From Protea cynaroides (taxonomy: Eukaryota > Streptophyta > Magnoliopsida > Proteales > Proteaceae), in NCBI GenBank assembly GCA_028583415.1, contig CM053270.1, positions 65,027,517 to 65,091,516 of the forward strand: 64,000 nucleotides of DNA, written 5' to 3'. Under the pieces are notes generated by a model. The model was not told where the DNA came from. It ran no database searches and worked only from the letters and a program-made list of their open reading frames with translations. Position numbers and translations under genes: made by a program. This document shows positions 11,436 through 25,200 of this stretch, one piece after another; the stretch's first letter is position 1, and each line of letters opens with the position of its first letter.

Positions 11436-11439
<4 letters not shown>

Positions 11440-11474
<35 letters not shown>
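11440..11474. repeat. (AT)n microsatellite
   Basis: An uninterrupted TA-dinucleotide run. Another short one lies near 12085-12112. Confidence 0.9.
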
Positions 11475-11476
<2 letters not shown>

Positions 11477-11841
11477 CCTCGATGAAGTAACATCATGATA
11501 ACAGTTCGATATTTTGCTGTATTTTTTATTAATTAAATTGTTACAATCGTAAGAATGGTTTTTTATAATTTTTTTTTTGATAAGTCAATAATGGTTATAA
11601 GGGTAGAAGGCTCGATTTGGACATGCTTCCGGTTAAGGTTTTAAAACTAAGTATTCAATACGATATCGATTATATCTAAAATCAATTTGGTTTAGGTTAA
11701 TTTAATGTATGGATTTAATAAAAAAACTGATAAGTAATCAATACGAATCGATATTTGAACTATAGTTTTCTAATAAACAGTATCCAATAAACAGTATCCG
11801 AGGAGACTGGTATCAATATGATATCAATTGCAGCTAAACTA

Positions 11842-11925
11842 AAGGGTGTGCCTTGGCACACTGGTAAAGTTGCTTGACCCGGTGATCATAGTTTTGAATC
11901 TAGAATCAGTCTCTAGTATGCCTAT
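11842..11925 (+). mobile_element. Degenerate tRNA-derived SINE fragment
   Basis: The sequence CTTGGCACACTGGTAAAG resembles the A-box region of common plant SINEs. It is followed at the right spacing by a decayed B-box-like GATCATAGTTTTGAATCT. No target duplication or tail could be set. Confidence 0.5.
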
Positions 11926-12487
11926 TTTATCGATTACAGATAAAATATAGGGATTGACTCTGAATTGGTACACGGTCAAGGACGATTGGCTATTTCAATC
12001 CCATTTACAATTATTTACATCTTCCATGACACATGTCAACATTCAACGGAGTCGATTTCCACATATCATTCTGTACAATTAAAAATTAATATATATATAT
12101 ATATATATATATAATTTTAATTTTTTAGTTAAAAAAACGATCTAGACTAATCATAATCAATATAGTATTCTGAATCAAATAGTATCGGCTTGAACCGATC
12201 CCGTAACTGATATCAATAACTATATTCATGGTTCGGATCTTTTTATTGAGTAAAATCAAACTAATAAGGATGATGTTAGAAACGAAATTTAAAATAGTGG
12301 ATGCTTATTCCATAAACATCAACTTCCTTAACCATTTAAAAATAAAAATAAAAAATAAAAATCTAAATATGTAGTTTTTTTTTCAAATTAAATCTTTTGA
12401 GATAGAGAAGAGTATACAATTTTCTATATAAAATATGAATTATTATATAATTATATACCCACAAGCATGAATTCAAACTCCTCTTCT

Positions 12488-12489
<2 letters not shown>

Positions 12490-12521
<32 letters not shown>

Positions 12522-12668
12522 TCTTTGCACTTTATACGTGTACATGATTTTAATTTTTAGGAATTAGTAAATTCTAGTGGATTTAGGCTAGAAAAAAGAA
12601 ATTAAAAACTAAAAACCTGAAGGCTAGGTTTGACTAGTTAAAATGACACTCTTGGAGATAGAGATGAA

Positions 12669-12711
<43 letters not shown>
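12490..12711. repeat. Poly-T tract (12490-12520) and (AG)n tract (12674-12711)
   Basis: Two simple-sequence tracts in the otherwise gene-free spacer between the alcohol oxidase copies. Nothing coding is visible between 11160 and 13290. Confidence 0.85.
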
Positions 12712-12717
<6 letters not shown>

Positions 12718-13295
12718 TCTCAAAATGGTGGGAGCAAAAACCTAGTAGAAATATTTTCTCTCCTCTTTAGGTTATTATATTAGTAGGTAACCAATTGAAG
12801 ATTCATTTTTTTTTGGCTACCTGTGCCAAGTGGTGTGATCCTATTGGGTCACTCACTAAGGAAGTAAACTATTTACTAATAAATACACCTTATAGTTGAT
12901 AATAACCATAAAATCCATAATGAAGGATATATTATTTGTAGATCCCTCCACTTCGTAATATCTCACAATAGGTCACCGAACATGGATTTAAGTTATTGTC
13001 TCCACCCTGAACCACTGAACAACTAGTACATACAGAGTATCTTGAGAATTGATTGGACAACAGAAGAAAGCGATAAAACATTTTTAAAATTTGATTATTA
13101 TTAATAAAAAATAAATATATAAAAACTTTGTAAATAATTTACAAACACGCCACTGAATTCGGAATTCCATCCAATTAAACTAAGGATACACTCTTAAGAT
13201 ATTCTCCCTAAACGGGAAGCAGATTCCTTATTAAGCATTACTTTCGTTGAAGGAAAACACAGTCGACCTAGTGTAGTGATATATGAACTAGGATG

Positions 13296-13477
13296 GAACT
13301 TGAGAGTGTCGGCTGTATAATTTTCACCTGACCCTCCCTCACATCTAATGGTATGAGAGTGATTGAGTGTTTTTGTAATTTTTTTTTATTTTTCTTTACA
13401 ATCACTCTCATACCATTGGATGTGAGGTGATGTCAAGTATCGATAATCCAGCCGACACTGGCAAGTCTCAAGTTCGA
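13296..13477. mobile_element. Foldback MITE-like element (~180 bp)
   Basis: The left arm GAACTTGAGAGTGTCGGCTG and the right arm CAGCCGACACTGGCAAGTCT are inverted. The inner parts pair through CTAATGGTATGAGAGTGATT and AATCACTCTCATACCATTGG around an AT-rich loop. Arms are about 70 bp. A target duplication was not resolved. Confidence 0.7.
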
Positions 13478-13865
13478 GATGAACTTGAGACGAACCGAAT
13501 TCAGTGATATATAGCCAGCCAGCCAGATGCAGACATCAACCATCCTATAGGCACTAAAGTACACAATGTCAGTCAGACACGATAAAGACCTCTCAGGTTT
13601 GGAGACCACACAACTACCTCAACAACCCTAAACCACACAAGCATCCGATAGTAGACCGTGTAGGGTTCTCGTATGATCAAGTCCAATACACACATAAATG
13701 TGTACCAAACCCTATCCCTAGTTGTGAACATTTTGAGGTCATACCTCTGGACACATAATCACCCTTAAGAATGTACTACTAATAAATTGTTTGGTGAACA
13801 ACATATCCACTAACACTATTGTCATCATTTTCTTCCTCAACAATTAAATCTCTAACTTTTTTTCT

Positions 13866-14078
13866 TCATCTGTAAACTTCTGGATCTATGTATGCTGTTT
13901 TAGGCTTAGACAAATCCAACAAGAAAAATGTTTCGAAAAGGGCATCAATGTGAAGTTTTACATTAGAATTGATGAGATTAAGGGTATTTATGAAAAAATC
14001 AAGCCTCTCCGTGAAGCGGGGTAAAACTGCATACATCAACTCCTCCGGAGAACCCTGTAATGATGGACCCTCATGCAT
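13866..14078 (-). pseudogene. Unidentified gene fragment beside copy B (homologue of the one near 5.2 kb)
   Basis: A 70-codon minus-strand frame contains MYAVLPRFTERLDFFINTLN, which matches LMYAAAPRFTPKLDWFINTL beside copy A. Past this shared block the two fragments differ. It is too short and too isolated to be a complete gene, and the source protein is unknown to me. Confidence 0.4.
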
Positions 14079-14482
14079 TAAGTACGCCCTTTTGTTATGA
14101 TGAAATCAAGCAAGGGATTTAATGGTGATACCGTCTTTTGGCAATGGACATCTTGATGAAGAGTCCTTGATTGTCACATACTGAAAGCATTCTCCACATT
14201 TTCAAATATGGATGCAGAGGGGAGAGAGAGAGAGAGAGAGAGAGAGAAGTCAATGTCTGTTTTTAAGGGGTTTGGAGGGCTTTGGAAGGATATCTTAGGT
14301 CCATTCCATTTCTTATAAGATTCATAGTGCAATAGTTGCTTCCTATTTAATCTAAGGTCCCCTCCTTCCCCTCCATTTTCTGTTTCATTTCTTCTCTGCA
14401 GCAAGGAACCCCAAACCAGGAAGCAAATTTCTTAGAGACTGAAGTTCAAACTTAAATATCTTTAAATGGCAAATGAGAACAA

Positions 14483-14646
14483 AAGGGCATCCCAGTGCAC
14501 AAGGCTCCCACTATTGTAGGATTTAGGGAGGACAGAATGTACGTAGTCTTACCCCCACAATTTGGAGAGGCTGTTTTCGTATTTCAAACCTGTGGTCACT
14601 AGGTTGCAATATGACAACCTTATCATCATACCAAAACTCATCTTCT
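14483..14646 (+). mobile_element. Au-type SINE with 19-bp target duplication
   Basis: The body starts AAGGGCATCCCAGTGCACAA, with A-box-like AGTGCACAAGGCTCCC, an internal GGATTTAGGGAGG block and a B-box-like TCAAACCTGTGGTCACTAGG, as in the Au SINE family. It is flanked by near-identical 19-bp direct repeats at 14464-14482 and 14647-14665 (AAATGGCAAATGAGAACAA and AAATGACAAATGAGAACAA). The matching site near 5650 in copy A is empty, so insertion followed the segmental duplication. Confidence 0.88.
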
Positions 14647-14847
14647 AAATGACAAATGAGAACAAGGGAAGAAAAATAATGAAACTTGAAAGGAAAGAAG
14701 AGGACTTACATTCACATTGTTATAAATATTACGATCTGAATACATCATAAATATGTTCTTATTTCAACTGGTACATCTTTCAAAAGGAAAACATATCAAA
14801 AAAACAAAGAAGAAAAAAAAAATAATGGATCAAATCAGTTCTTCTCA

Positions 14848-17800
14848 TTAATTTTTGAGCTTTTTCAAATTCTCTGAAATCTTCTTGGACAGACAGTAGG
14901 CAGTGGATTCAATGGTGATCATGGGATTGACTCCAACAGCAGTAGGCAAAACACTTCCATCACATACAAATAGGCCCTGTGCTTCCCAACTCTCACCATT
15001 CTCATCAATTGCTCCTTCTTCTGGATTTGCACCCATCCTACAACTCCCCATCTGATGGGCACACAAGTATGTGTTCCAATGCTTTTCCCCTGCCATTGCA
15101 ATTTCCACTGCTGCAACTGAATCCAAAAACTCCTCCAATTCCTCCTCCTTTATCCCTTTGCATTTGATTCTCTGGCCATCATTCCGGAAAGTGCCCACCT
15201 CAACAGCTCCAGCGGCAATCAAAATCCTTAAGCATTGTCGCAATCCTGCGGTAAGGTTATCTTTGTCCAATTGACTAGGCTTGTAATTTATCTTTCCTTC
15301 AGCCTTCACCTCTCCTGAACCCTGATCCCTGACTAGTGCAAAAATGCTACAAGTCCTTGCATACTTCACTAGCCTCTCCTTCATATCATGTCCAGACACC
15401 CATGGCATCAAGGCAGAGAATGAACCAGGGCCAACTGCAGGGGTTTCTATGATATACCGAACACGAGAATTTTCTGCCATTTCTTTGTTCAAAGATGTGA
15501 TAATTCCACCCTCATAGCTTTTGCCTTTGAGATCTGAGATTGATTCTGGAAAGTATCCCCACACCATCAAAACCGGGTGGAGACGGAGGTTCTTGCCAAT
15601 GTGTGGGTTCTTGAGTCCACTAGAGATCAATAAGGGTGGTGTCAAGAGTGACCCACATGCTGATATTGTTACCTTAGCTTTGATGCACAGTTCTTTTCTG
15701 ATGTTTGTGTTCAATGATGTGGCCATTACCCCCAAACATTTCATCTTTTTACCCTGATCGAGCTCGCTATTCATTTCCAATATAAACCTCTTGGCTTTGC
15801 ATGCACTTAAGATCACTGCACCATGATCTACAGCATCCACCAGCCAAGTGACTTGAGTCCCCTTTTTGTCTCCTGATTTACATCCATAATTGCAAGACCC
15901 ACAGTAATGTTCGTCCGAAGTATTCCGAGCAACTGATTCAACTTTTAGACCAAGATTCTCGCACCCCTTACGGAGGACTTGATTCTGGAGTCCTTCCTTT
16001 TTACAAGTCTCTGTGACACCAAGCCTGCGAAACACAGTATCCATGGCAGAGAGATAGTCAGAACTCCCAAAGAGAGGAAGCTTGTGATCCACAGCCCATT
16101 CCTTGAGCACAGAATTTGGAGTTTTGATTGAGGCAGACCAGTTCACAGCTGAACCACCACCGACTGTTGATCCTGCAAATATTGTCAATCCCCCATCAAC
16201 AGTTGTTACAAACCCACCATTTTCATATTGCTGATCCATAGAGGGGCCCTCCAGAGAGGAATAGTCTTCAGGTACGAAGTAGTTTCCTTTGTCAAGGATG
16301 ATGACCTTTTGACCTGCACTTGCAAGAACTCCAGCAGCAACTCCTCCACCACAACCAGAACCAACAATGACTACATCACATTCAATATTGTAGAGGTTCT
16401 GTTGAGGATCTTCTGTGACTTTCAATCCCTTCTGCTTGAGAGATCTAATAAGGGTTGAATCAGTTTCATGCATAGTTTCTACTATTCCTTTCTCAAGAGG
16501 TCTCTCCCTCTTGATTCTGTGTGAGTTCTCACCGGTCTCTTGATGGTATCCCATTGCATCCCAAGCGGGGTTTTCTGATTTTTCATCAGTCTGCAAATGG
16601 CACAGGAAGAAGGCCAAGTTAAAACCTTGTAAATTCACTGTTCTCCAGTTTTATAGAAAGCTAGACAATAAAATTTGCTACCATAATATTTATGGAGTTT
16701 AAGGTTAGGGAAGATAGAGTGAGATTTGTACTGAGAAAAAAAAAAAGCAGATTTCAGGACACATCATTTAGCAGATAAATTAGGACACTTATTTTTTTGG
16801 TTCTAGTGTGTTTTATGAGCCCATGTAATTTTCAGTTTTTACAGTGGGCAGGATCCGACAATCCATATTGAACACTGACAAAATGGTTACTTCTTTCTGG
16901 AAAAGGATTGACTGTATGTGTGAATCTTTCTCTTAGAAGGAATATGAAATTATAAAAATTGAAAAGTGAAGAACCATACTGGTATATTTGGTTCCCCCCT
17001 CGCTTAAAAAACATTTATGGGTGTTTCCTTCAAGGAAAGGATGGATAAAAATTTTCTTGAAGATGACCTGTACAGACTAAATCAAAAGAAGGTGAACCCT
17101 CAGATTGACGACTTGCCCTGCTTAAAGACAATAACTAGGACATGGATGATTTCAGCATTTATCTGACATGCTTTGGAAGTAAATGCACCCCTTTAATGGC
17201 AAAAGATAGAAAGAATAAAAGAGCCGTCTCAGAAACAACTACTTGATTCATTTTAAATAAATTAAGGAGACAAATTAATTTACTACTTATCTATCCTTCC
17301 AAAACCAGACCCAATAAACTCGAGGTGGAGACTTGGGGGGAGTGTGTGAAGGGAGGGAGGGGAAGAGGAGCAACCATGGTGAGACTAACATAAAAGATAA
17401 ATCATAATGGTTGAGAAACTTACCCTTGAGAAAAAGGTGAAGAAGCAGAAGGCTTTGATTAACTGAAATACTCCTCTAAGAGGGACAAGAAACCTTGCTG
17501 TTGACCAGTTCTTCAGAACCAATTCCCTCTTTTGCAATGACATTTCAGAGAACTTGTGAATGAATGGCCATTCCCACCCAAGACACAGAGTCCCACATAG
17601 CAACAGAGTCCCCAATCTGGTTGATAGAAGCCATAGGATAATTCTCACTAAGCCTACGGGTTCGGGTGGAGCCCTTTTCACAATAATCTCTGCAACCTGT
17701 CCTCCATTAAAAGAAATAAAAACCAGAAATTAGAAGAGAAACAATCACAATCATGTATGTAATTACTCTATTCAATAACAAGAAACCCATCTGCCTAGAA

Positions 17801-18072
17801 CCCAGAAAACAAAAGGGTATTTTTACCTCATCAGGGATTGGCTTCTGAGATGCAGAAGCATTAAAGAATGCCTGAACAGCTTTGCTGGAAGGGACCTCCT
17901 TGCTCCCAACATGGATAGTATCTTCTAAGGGGATAGAAGGTATGAAAGTCTCGCAGATGGCAGACAATGATTCCATTTGATATGAAGAAAACCCATGACT
18001 GTAACTTTCAATTCTTCTTCCACCTCTCAATAAAGGGTGACATTCCCTGCTCAGTGGCTCCTCTGAACCCAT
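14848..18072 (-). CDS. FAO: Long-chain fatty alcohol oxidase (GMC oxidoreductase), intact copy B
   Basis: My model has exons 17827-18072, 17424-17696 and 14848-16590 (minus strand). All junctions are phase 0 with GT-AG borders and give 753 residues, normal for the plant FAO family. These FAD enzymes oxidise long-chain fatty alcohols to aldehydes with release of hydrogen peroxide (EC 1.1.3.20) and are membrane-associated. Visible features: a hydrophobic segment in exon 2 (LVRIILWLLSTRLGTLLLCG, about residue 97); the dinucleotide-binding VVIVGSGCGGG at about 245-256; a GMC-type GGGSAVNWSAS region; and a C-terminal HQMGSCRMG with the likely catalytic His at about 685, followed by an Asn near 728 in GVNPMI. 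The proximal promoter is about 120 bp shorter than that of pseudogene A. Which of the FAO paralogues it matches best is not decidable by eye. Confidence 0.93.
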
Positions 18073-18289
18073 AATGGTATATCTTCTTCTCTTTGATCTT
18101 CTCTTTACTTATTAAGGACTTGTATCTCCAATGAGCTAGGTTCCATTTCATACATATATAATAAATTTATTACATATGGTCGCTGTTCTTAACAATAAAA
18201 AATTGTCCTTGGAAAGAATCTATAGAATAATCTAGTCTAAGTTGATGGGTCGTCCCTTGAATTTAATATATAGAAGACAAAGGAAATTG

Positions 18290-21200
18290 TTTCTTTGGAG
18301 GCTTTGCCGGTCAGATTAGGGGGATGGTTGAATCCCATAAGAAACAAAAGTAGTAGTGGCGGAGAGTTCATAGTTCAATGCCGTTGCTTAAACGTTAGTA
18401 ACTATTACAAGTTTGGATTCCACCTCATACATACAAAACGACACATGTTAAAATAAAATTTGATTTATCGGCTGAGGTGTGATGCGAAGGGAGGAAGACA
18501 ATACGAGTTCAGATGTCTCAACCTATAGAAGTCAATAGGAAGTGAAAAATCTGAGTGAAATTTTCAGTGCCAATCCTGAAAGGTAAAATGGGTCGACAAT
18601 GATTGACTCATTAAGATGAAGATGGTGGAATCAATTGATTAATGATTGGTGATTCAACTCTAGTTGATCATCTCACCCAACAGTTATGTGAGGGATGAAA
18701 ACGCAAGACAAAATATGAAACACGATTTACCATTTATCGTGATTCAGCCCCCACCAAAAGAATCAGATAAATTTCTTAATTATCAGGAAATATTCTACGT
18801 CTCTCTCCACCTTACAAAGAGTTTTATCATTTACTCTCTTTCTTTAGTTTTTATCATAGATATAATATATAAGTTACCTAGAAACTTTAATTCCATACAA
18901 TTATAAATTAATCCCTGAATATATAGTAGATCCAAACCAAATTATAAATACAACTCCAATAATTATGTGAATCCCATGAAATACAAAACACAACACAACA
19001 AATTCAACCAACAAGTGGGCTGAGTTGCTAGGGTAAGCTATTTCCAATCTAAGTCTAGTTCAGCTTGGCCATTATCTCTCTAGATTTGTTTTTTAATTTG
19101 AAATTTGTTCACATGGAAGAGGACGATAAGAAGCCTGAATGATTGGGTTTGGAGCCCATGGTTTTAGTAATCGATATTGTATCAGTTGATTCATATCAAT
19201 TTTGGCTAACACGAATACTGATCCGATATCAATACCTTGACCCTTGTTAGTGCTGCATGAAAAGCTATTAATATTTAAATGAATAAAAAATATATTATTC
19301 TCTCTCTTTTGTCCCATGATAAGTCCTTTTGGGGTAGTTAATTATATGATGTTGATGTATTCTATGATTGTGATATTAAGACAATAAAAAAAAAAGATAT
19401 TAAGATAGTCAAGCCTCATAAAGTCAAGCTGATGATTTTTTGAGATTGCGACTCATAACAAACTCCCTCCCCCCCTAAAAAAAAAAAAAAAAAAAAAAAC
19501 CACCACAAACCCCGAAAAAAAAGGGATCATCGTGTAGAAATACAAAGGAGAAAGAGAAAAGAAAATGTCAAGGAAGAGAGAAAGAAGGCATGAAAAATGA
19601 TACATGAGTGGCATCACTGGCATGACAATCCACTCTCTAAAAGCAAAAAAAAAAATAAAAAAAAATAAAAAAAAATAAAAATTAATTAAATTTATGGACC
19701 TTCTATTGTTGAGGTAAGGATTTGTTTTCTAAGAGTGTTGTTACATGATACGTTACAGAAAAGTGAGCAGTTCAATGTGAAAAATATAATAATTTCTTTA
19801 CTCCAAGTTGGGGATTGGAATTACGTTACAGAATAAAATTCAAAAAGCTGGGCAGCATTTTATAATTCAAAAAGCTTTTTTTAACACATGTATCTTTATT
19901 GTATAGTGAAAATACATTAGAATTTGAGGGAACTCTTTTTGATATAGTTTATATTTATATTAATTAGTTATTTATGATAAATTTATAACAATAAATTATG
20001 AGTCATAAGTAATAACAGTTTGGTACCATTTGAAATAAAAAAAACTCTGAAGTTGTACAAGTCGATTAGGTTTATGAGACAGCATTGAAAACTGCGCAGT
20101 TCGCACGAATGAGAAAAAAAAAAAGGCGGCGTCAATCGGCTACAAGAAACTTCTTCCACACAATGACTTTAAAAGATCTCAGAGAGTTCTGAAAGGGAAT
20201 AACAGATTATCATAATAATGATAAAACCTTCTAATTTATTTGTAGATTTTATATTATATTAATTTATTTTAAATATAAATACATAGCATAAATAATACCA
20301 ATGTCATAATGTATATATAATTAATTCTATAATACATACAAAGAGAGCCTAAACTAATGTAAATGACTGTTGATTAATTTAAGACCATTTACAAATTTCC
20401 AATGTCCAATATTGGGGGGTCCATATAAATGACCCAAAGTATGACGTTGTTTAATTTTAAGTATCAATTACATAATTAAATTTTATAACATCTAAATTAT
20501 AAGATATTTAATGTTTTAAGAAACTGCACTTAAGGTATCCAATGTTTCATATATTATGTTTGAGATACCTAAGTCAAAATAAGGTTAACCGGAATACAAC
20601 AGTATCACAAAATTTCAATTTCACCCAACCCAACCCTCCCTTCTCTTCTTCCCCTCATCACTACAACAGCCTTGTGACTCCACAATGGGTACATACCTGA
20701 GGTAGGAGAAGGAAAGATGACAATATTCGATAATTGGACTGTAATGGTAAAATGAGATGGATATTAATACGTTTTTTCATCTCCACCACCACCCTCTCTT
20801 CTTCTATCTGTCCCTTCTTTCTCGCCCACTATGCCACCCTGCAAATCCATCAACACGGTCACTCGCACTCTTCCATTTCTATTCTCTCAATCTCACCACC
20901 ACCGCTGCTTCAAGTGCTGTCCGTCTTCAATCGAAATCCAAATTAATAATTAGGTCTGGTATTTCAGATATGAAGCTAGAAGAGCAGACGAAGGAGCAAT
21001 CAACAGATCTTGTACAAAACCCCTCACATGGTAAAAATAAGGGAGGAAATGCCAATAAAGGTATGTTTCTTGTAACGTTAAGTATCCAAGGTGCAATTTA
21101 TCCTTATTATTTTTAAACAACTTTAAACCTTGTTTTGACCCCTATTAAATATTCTTAGCAGCCTAAAGCTTAATCAATAAATTGATATGGAATCATTTAC

Positions 21201-22262
21201 AAAATAAAGTGTAAATCACTTGAACATACATGTACCCTCTACGGGATTTCATTACCATCCATATCCAATGGGTACCAAACCCCGTTGATGATGATGGAAT
21301 CCTATGAAAGGTACACGTGCAGAAAAATCACCCAGTCTAAAACATAAACCCATACACATCTACCATTTCCTGGAACATGGCAATCTATGGAGTTTAAAAA
21401 ATCTACTACTCTTCGTGATATTTAGATTTTTTTTCCCACCTTATGATTAGCAAATTAGGTTTCGGCTTTGTAACAAAGCACCCACAGAGGCTGGAGGAGT
21501 TTCCAAAATTGCGTGATGGAATCCACCATTGACCCATTCTTTTAGGCTCTCATTTGAGCCATCCAAACGTGAAATTAACTACATTATTTAATCTATAATG
21601 GCAGGCATTGACTTTGAATGTGCACATCTTGTTTGAAAGTTATCCTCAAGGAAATTCATAATCCTACAAAGATATTTCAAATCGTTGAGGTCTAAAGGGC
21701 AACTCAGGCTTCTTGTCCATAAAAATTTGTGCTGAAAATTTGAATTACATCAATTCAAAAACTCCCTACTGTTGCCTTTCCCTACTTCAAATCTCATCAA
21801 CAGTCAAACTTGTACAAGTACTAGTATCTGGTCTTGAATAGTTAAATATTTGAGAAAAGTTTGACTGCTAAAAGTACAAAGTCAGATAGTCTAATATAAA
21901 ATACTCTACATGGTTAAAATAGCATTAATTTGACAAGTTCATAAAAAAGGATCAGGGATTTAAAACTCAGGATCCAGGATTGGATCCTACTCTACTGATC
22001 CATAATTGACTAGACCAAGTATTGCAAATCCTGGCCAAATTTGGACATTAACAGGGGTAAACAGACTTGATCTGTTTATCCCAAGTTCAATCAGTCTAAT
22101 TGCTTGATCTCAAGCCAATGTTTGGAACCATGTAAAAAGTGTACAGGATACAACTGAAAACAAGAAAAACTTCAAGAATAGAAAGTGGGAGGAATAGGCT
22201 GAAGTTTACCAACCTAGAGGGGAAATGGCTGCTTGTTATGTATAAGGTAATGGATATTGCAA
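18290..22262. other. Gene-free AT-rich spacer
   Basis: No supported gene in nearly 4 kb. It contains A-tracts (near 19478-19500 and 19650-19680), long AT-rich runs near 19900-20560 and a CT/CA-rich stretch at 20600-20900 whose small frames (for example 20757-21116) have no recognisable domain. A weak inverted similarity between 20530 and 21080 (GGTATCC and GGATAC motifs) may be an old MITE, but I cannot bound it. Confidence 0.4.
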
Positions 22263-25200
22263 CTATGGCAAATGCCTCCAAAGTGCAGGGCGATCTTTTG
22301 ATATAACAAGAACCCGAGAAGATAAATAATCAAAAGAAGGAGAGTACAAGTCATCTGGACCGATGATGTCTCTGACTTTTTGGGTGTTCTCATAACCAGT
22401 GGTGAAAGACTGCATTCCATCATCCTTTAAAGCATCAAACACGAACAGTCCCAGTGAACACACACCCATCACAAAACTCGAATTCCCCCAGACCTGAGTT
22501 ATGGCAGAGGAATGGAAGTGAGCATTGAGATCTGGAAGTGCATAACTGCTGAGAAGCCTTCCTTTGCGCAACGAAAACTGTTGCACTCGTGAACGGGGTG
22601 ACTCATTTGCTGTAGATTTTGCATTAGTGCATCCAAGGAAAATGGAATCGCCACGAGAGAAGACAGACTGGACACTCACACCAAGTTTGGAAATTTTGAG
22701 GCCCACACCAGATGGAAGACGGAAATCTAGGACATTTATGCCTTCTACGGTACAAAATATACCATCATTTCCTTCTGCTTCAGATGAACTTACTCTGCAT
22801 TTCAAGACTAAAACATTCAGGAATTTAGAAGATTTTTACATTACCTTCTAGCAGCAAAGTTCACATTTCAACTATACTTCCTCCATCTAGTAATTATTAC
22901 CTTTCATGTGTTTCAAAATGGTATTTCCAAGAGTAAAGGAAACATTTATTTCTCCAGGGATTTGGAGGGGGGGAGGGGAAGGATGCAGATGAGGTATTAT
23001 TACAAGAGATTAATTACAATTTGAATCCCATTTTGATTAACAAAGATTAAATATACGTCTGGATGACACAAAAAGCAGGAACTGAAGACAAAGACTACTT
23101 AACCGTGAGGCAAATAAGAAAAACACATGAGTAGAATTAAAAACTACTTGAGGTTCTAAACTAGAATGCCTCTTGATTAATTACAACAACTCCATGACCC
23201 ATCTTACAATGATATTCTCATTTGGTGCTTTTATTTTCAGTAATTATTTGGGTCTATTCTGTTCCTTTACGTTAAAGCTGTTTTTGGAAGATTAAAACTT
23301 GTCTGTTTACTGTAAGTTTGCGGATTTACTAATTTATACCAATTCAAAATAGATTAGGGCTGAGGTGTATGAACTTAGTATGCTAGCTGATGTGTATGAA
23401 CTTAGTATGCTATGGCAATATTAATGACAAAAGTTGCCCAACAGTGGAACATAATATTGATCAACATAAGATGGTAAACAAAATGCACGTATGGTAAAAA
23501 AAAAATTCACCTTTGGCGAACTCCACTACCTAATTCAGCATCTGTGTTATTCACATGAAGAGCAGAGATCTTCCGACCAGAGGTGGTTATAGATAGTAAA
23601 GCCTGACGGTTGAGCGAGCTAACATCCCAGAGACTAATGTTCTCTGTTTCAGCTATAACCACCTTCGCTTGATTTCTCCACTGCAAAGGACTTGAGTAAT
23701 CCATCATTGACACTGGCTTCTGTAAATCCCATTTCATCACCTGCTCACCATCACGGATATCATAGACTCTAACAGCCTTCTGACTGCTGGCAGTTGACAC
23801 GATAAGTGGACCACATGGCTTGTACCACCATTGTTGGTTTTCAGTGGCCAAGACTTTAGAAAAAGCATTTCTTTTGTATGAACCACTATGGGGTAAGGGA
23901 CCAAGAACTGTTCTTGACGAAATTATAGGTCTTCCCTCCTCAATGTGGAATGCTCGTACCTCTTTGGCGTAAAAATCCCATGAGCAAAAACCAGATTCTA
24001 AAGCATTCCCTGCTGATGCTGCTACAACATATCTTCCCAAGCACCCATCAGCACCAGGAGCATGGACCAACCAACAATCTTCCCATATGTTGGGTGGCAC
24101 TCCAACAGGGGGCTTATATTCAGCCTTCTCCTGCAATGAAGAAGAATCATCAGTGGACAATTCTAGCCCAAACACTGCATAAGTCTATTCATCATCCATC
24201 CTTCAATCTATAGATACATCCGTCCATGCATAGAAACTAAAATACATAAATATGTATTGCCTATATAATTATGGACATTCTTTGCACAAACAGAGAGAAA
24301 ACATAAAGGATATAAACACCAACAGGGCATCATTTATCCTATACACATGACAGGATCAAACAAGACAATAGTGCTTATGACACATTAAATCAACAAAAAA
24401 AAAATTATTCAGAAAAAAATGTTATAGGCTGTTAACTTGCTCTCAAAAAATAAAAAACCTTCCCCCCTTCATGAGGGTTATGAACAATGCCAGGAGAAAA
24501 AGGAAGATTTTTATGTCAAAACAAGATAGTGAAGGCTAAACTTAATACAGGGCAGTATAGTGCCTACCTCGGAGTTGGTAATATCATAAAAGGAACATGA
24601 ACCGTCATCATGAGCAAGAAGAACTGAATCACCCTCAGACACAAACCATCCACCTGTTGAGGCCTTGTGTCCTATTTCATGTTCCTGATCCATGCAGGCA
24701 TCTTCAATCTCTTCAGGGATTATAACTACTGGTCTGTTCTCCTGGTCTTCAAAATCCTCAAGCTTTTCATCAGAATTCAATTTGATCTCCACTTCATTCT
24801 TTCCATGAACAAACTTTGAAACATTCGGTGCCACTGAAGTTGCAGTTCCATCCATTTCCTGAATTTCACAAAACTCTAAATCAACACGCTTATCTCGTGT
24901 GACCTTCAATTGGTTTGTGTTCAAGGAAGCCAAGAATTCCAAAGCAATAGGATTCTCATCAACAGGGCTCAATGATCCATTTCCTGGCTTTGATTCAACA
25001 CCAGATTCTGGTAAACTTGATACATGGTTTTGACTGCTTCCTGGTGATGTCTGCAATGATGTTCGACTTCTCAGTAATTTGCAATGAGGAAATAACCTGG
25101 ACTCTAACTCTTCATGATTCAAGCCTTTGGACAAGCTTTTGGGCTGCTCAACTTGCTTAAGTTCAGCTTTCTCCAAATTATTACAATGAAGAATATTGCT

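Larger units (their letters stand above)
13971..18275. repeat. Right copy (B) of the 4.2-kb tandem segmental duplication
   Basis: Homologous to 5167-9399 in direct orientation. It differs by a 164-bp SINE (14483-14646), a (GA)n tract near 14222-14248 and a shorter proximal promoter. Copy B holds the intact gene. Confidence 0.9.

Noticed and set aside
20757..21116. 119-codon plus-strand frame with a hydrophobic start
   Set aside because: It is low complexity (CT/CA-rich), has no recognisable domain and no neighbouring exons, and the second half is AT-rich spacer.
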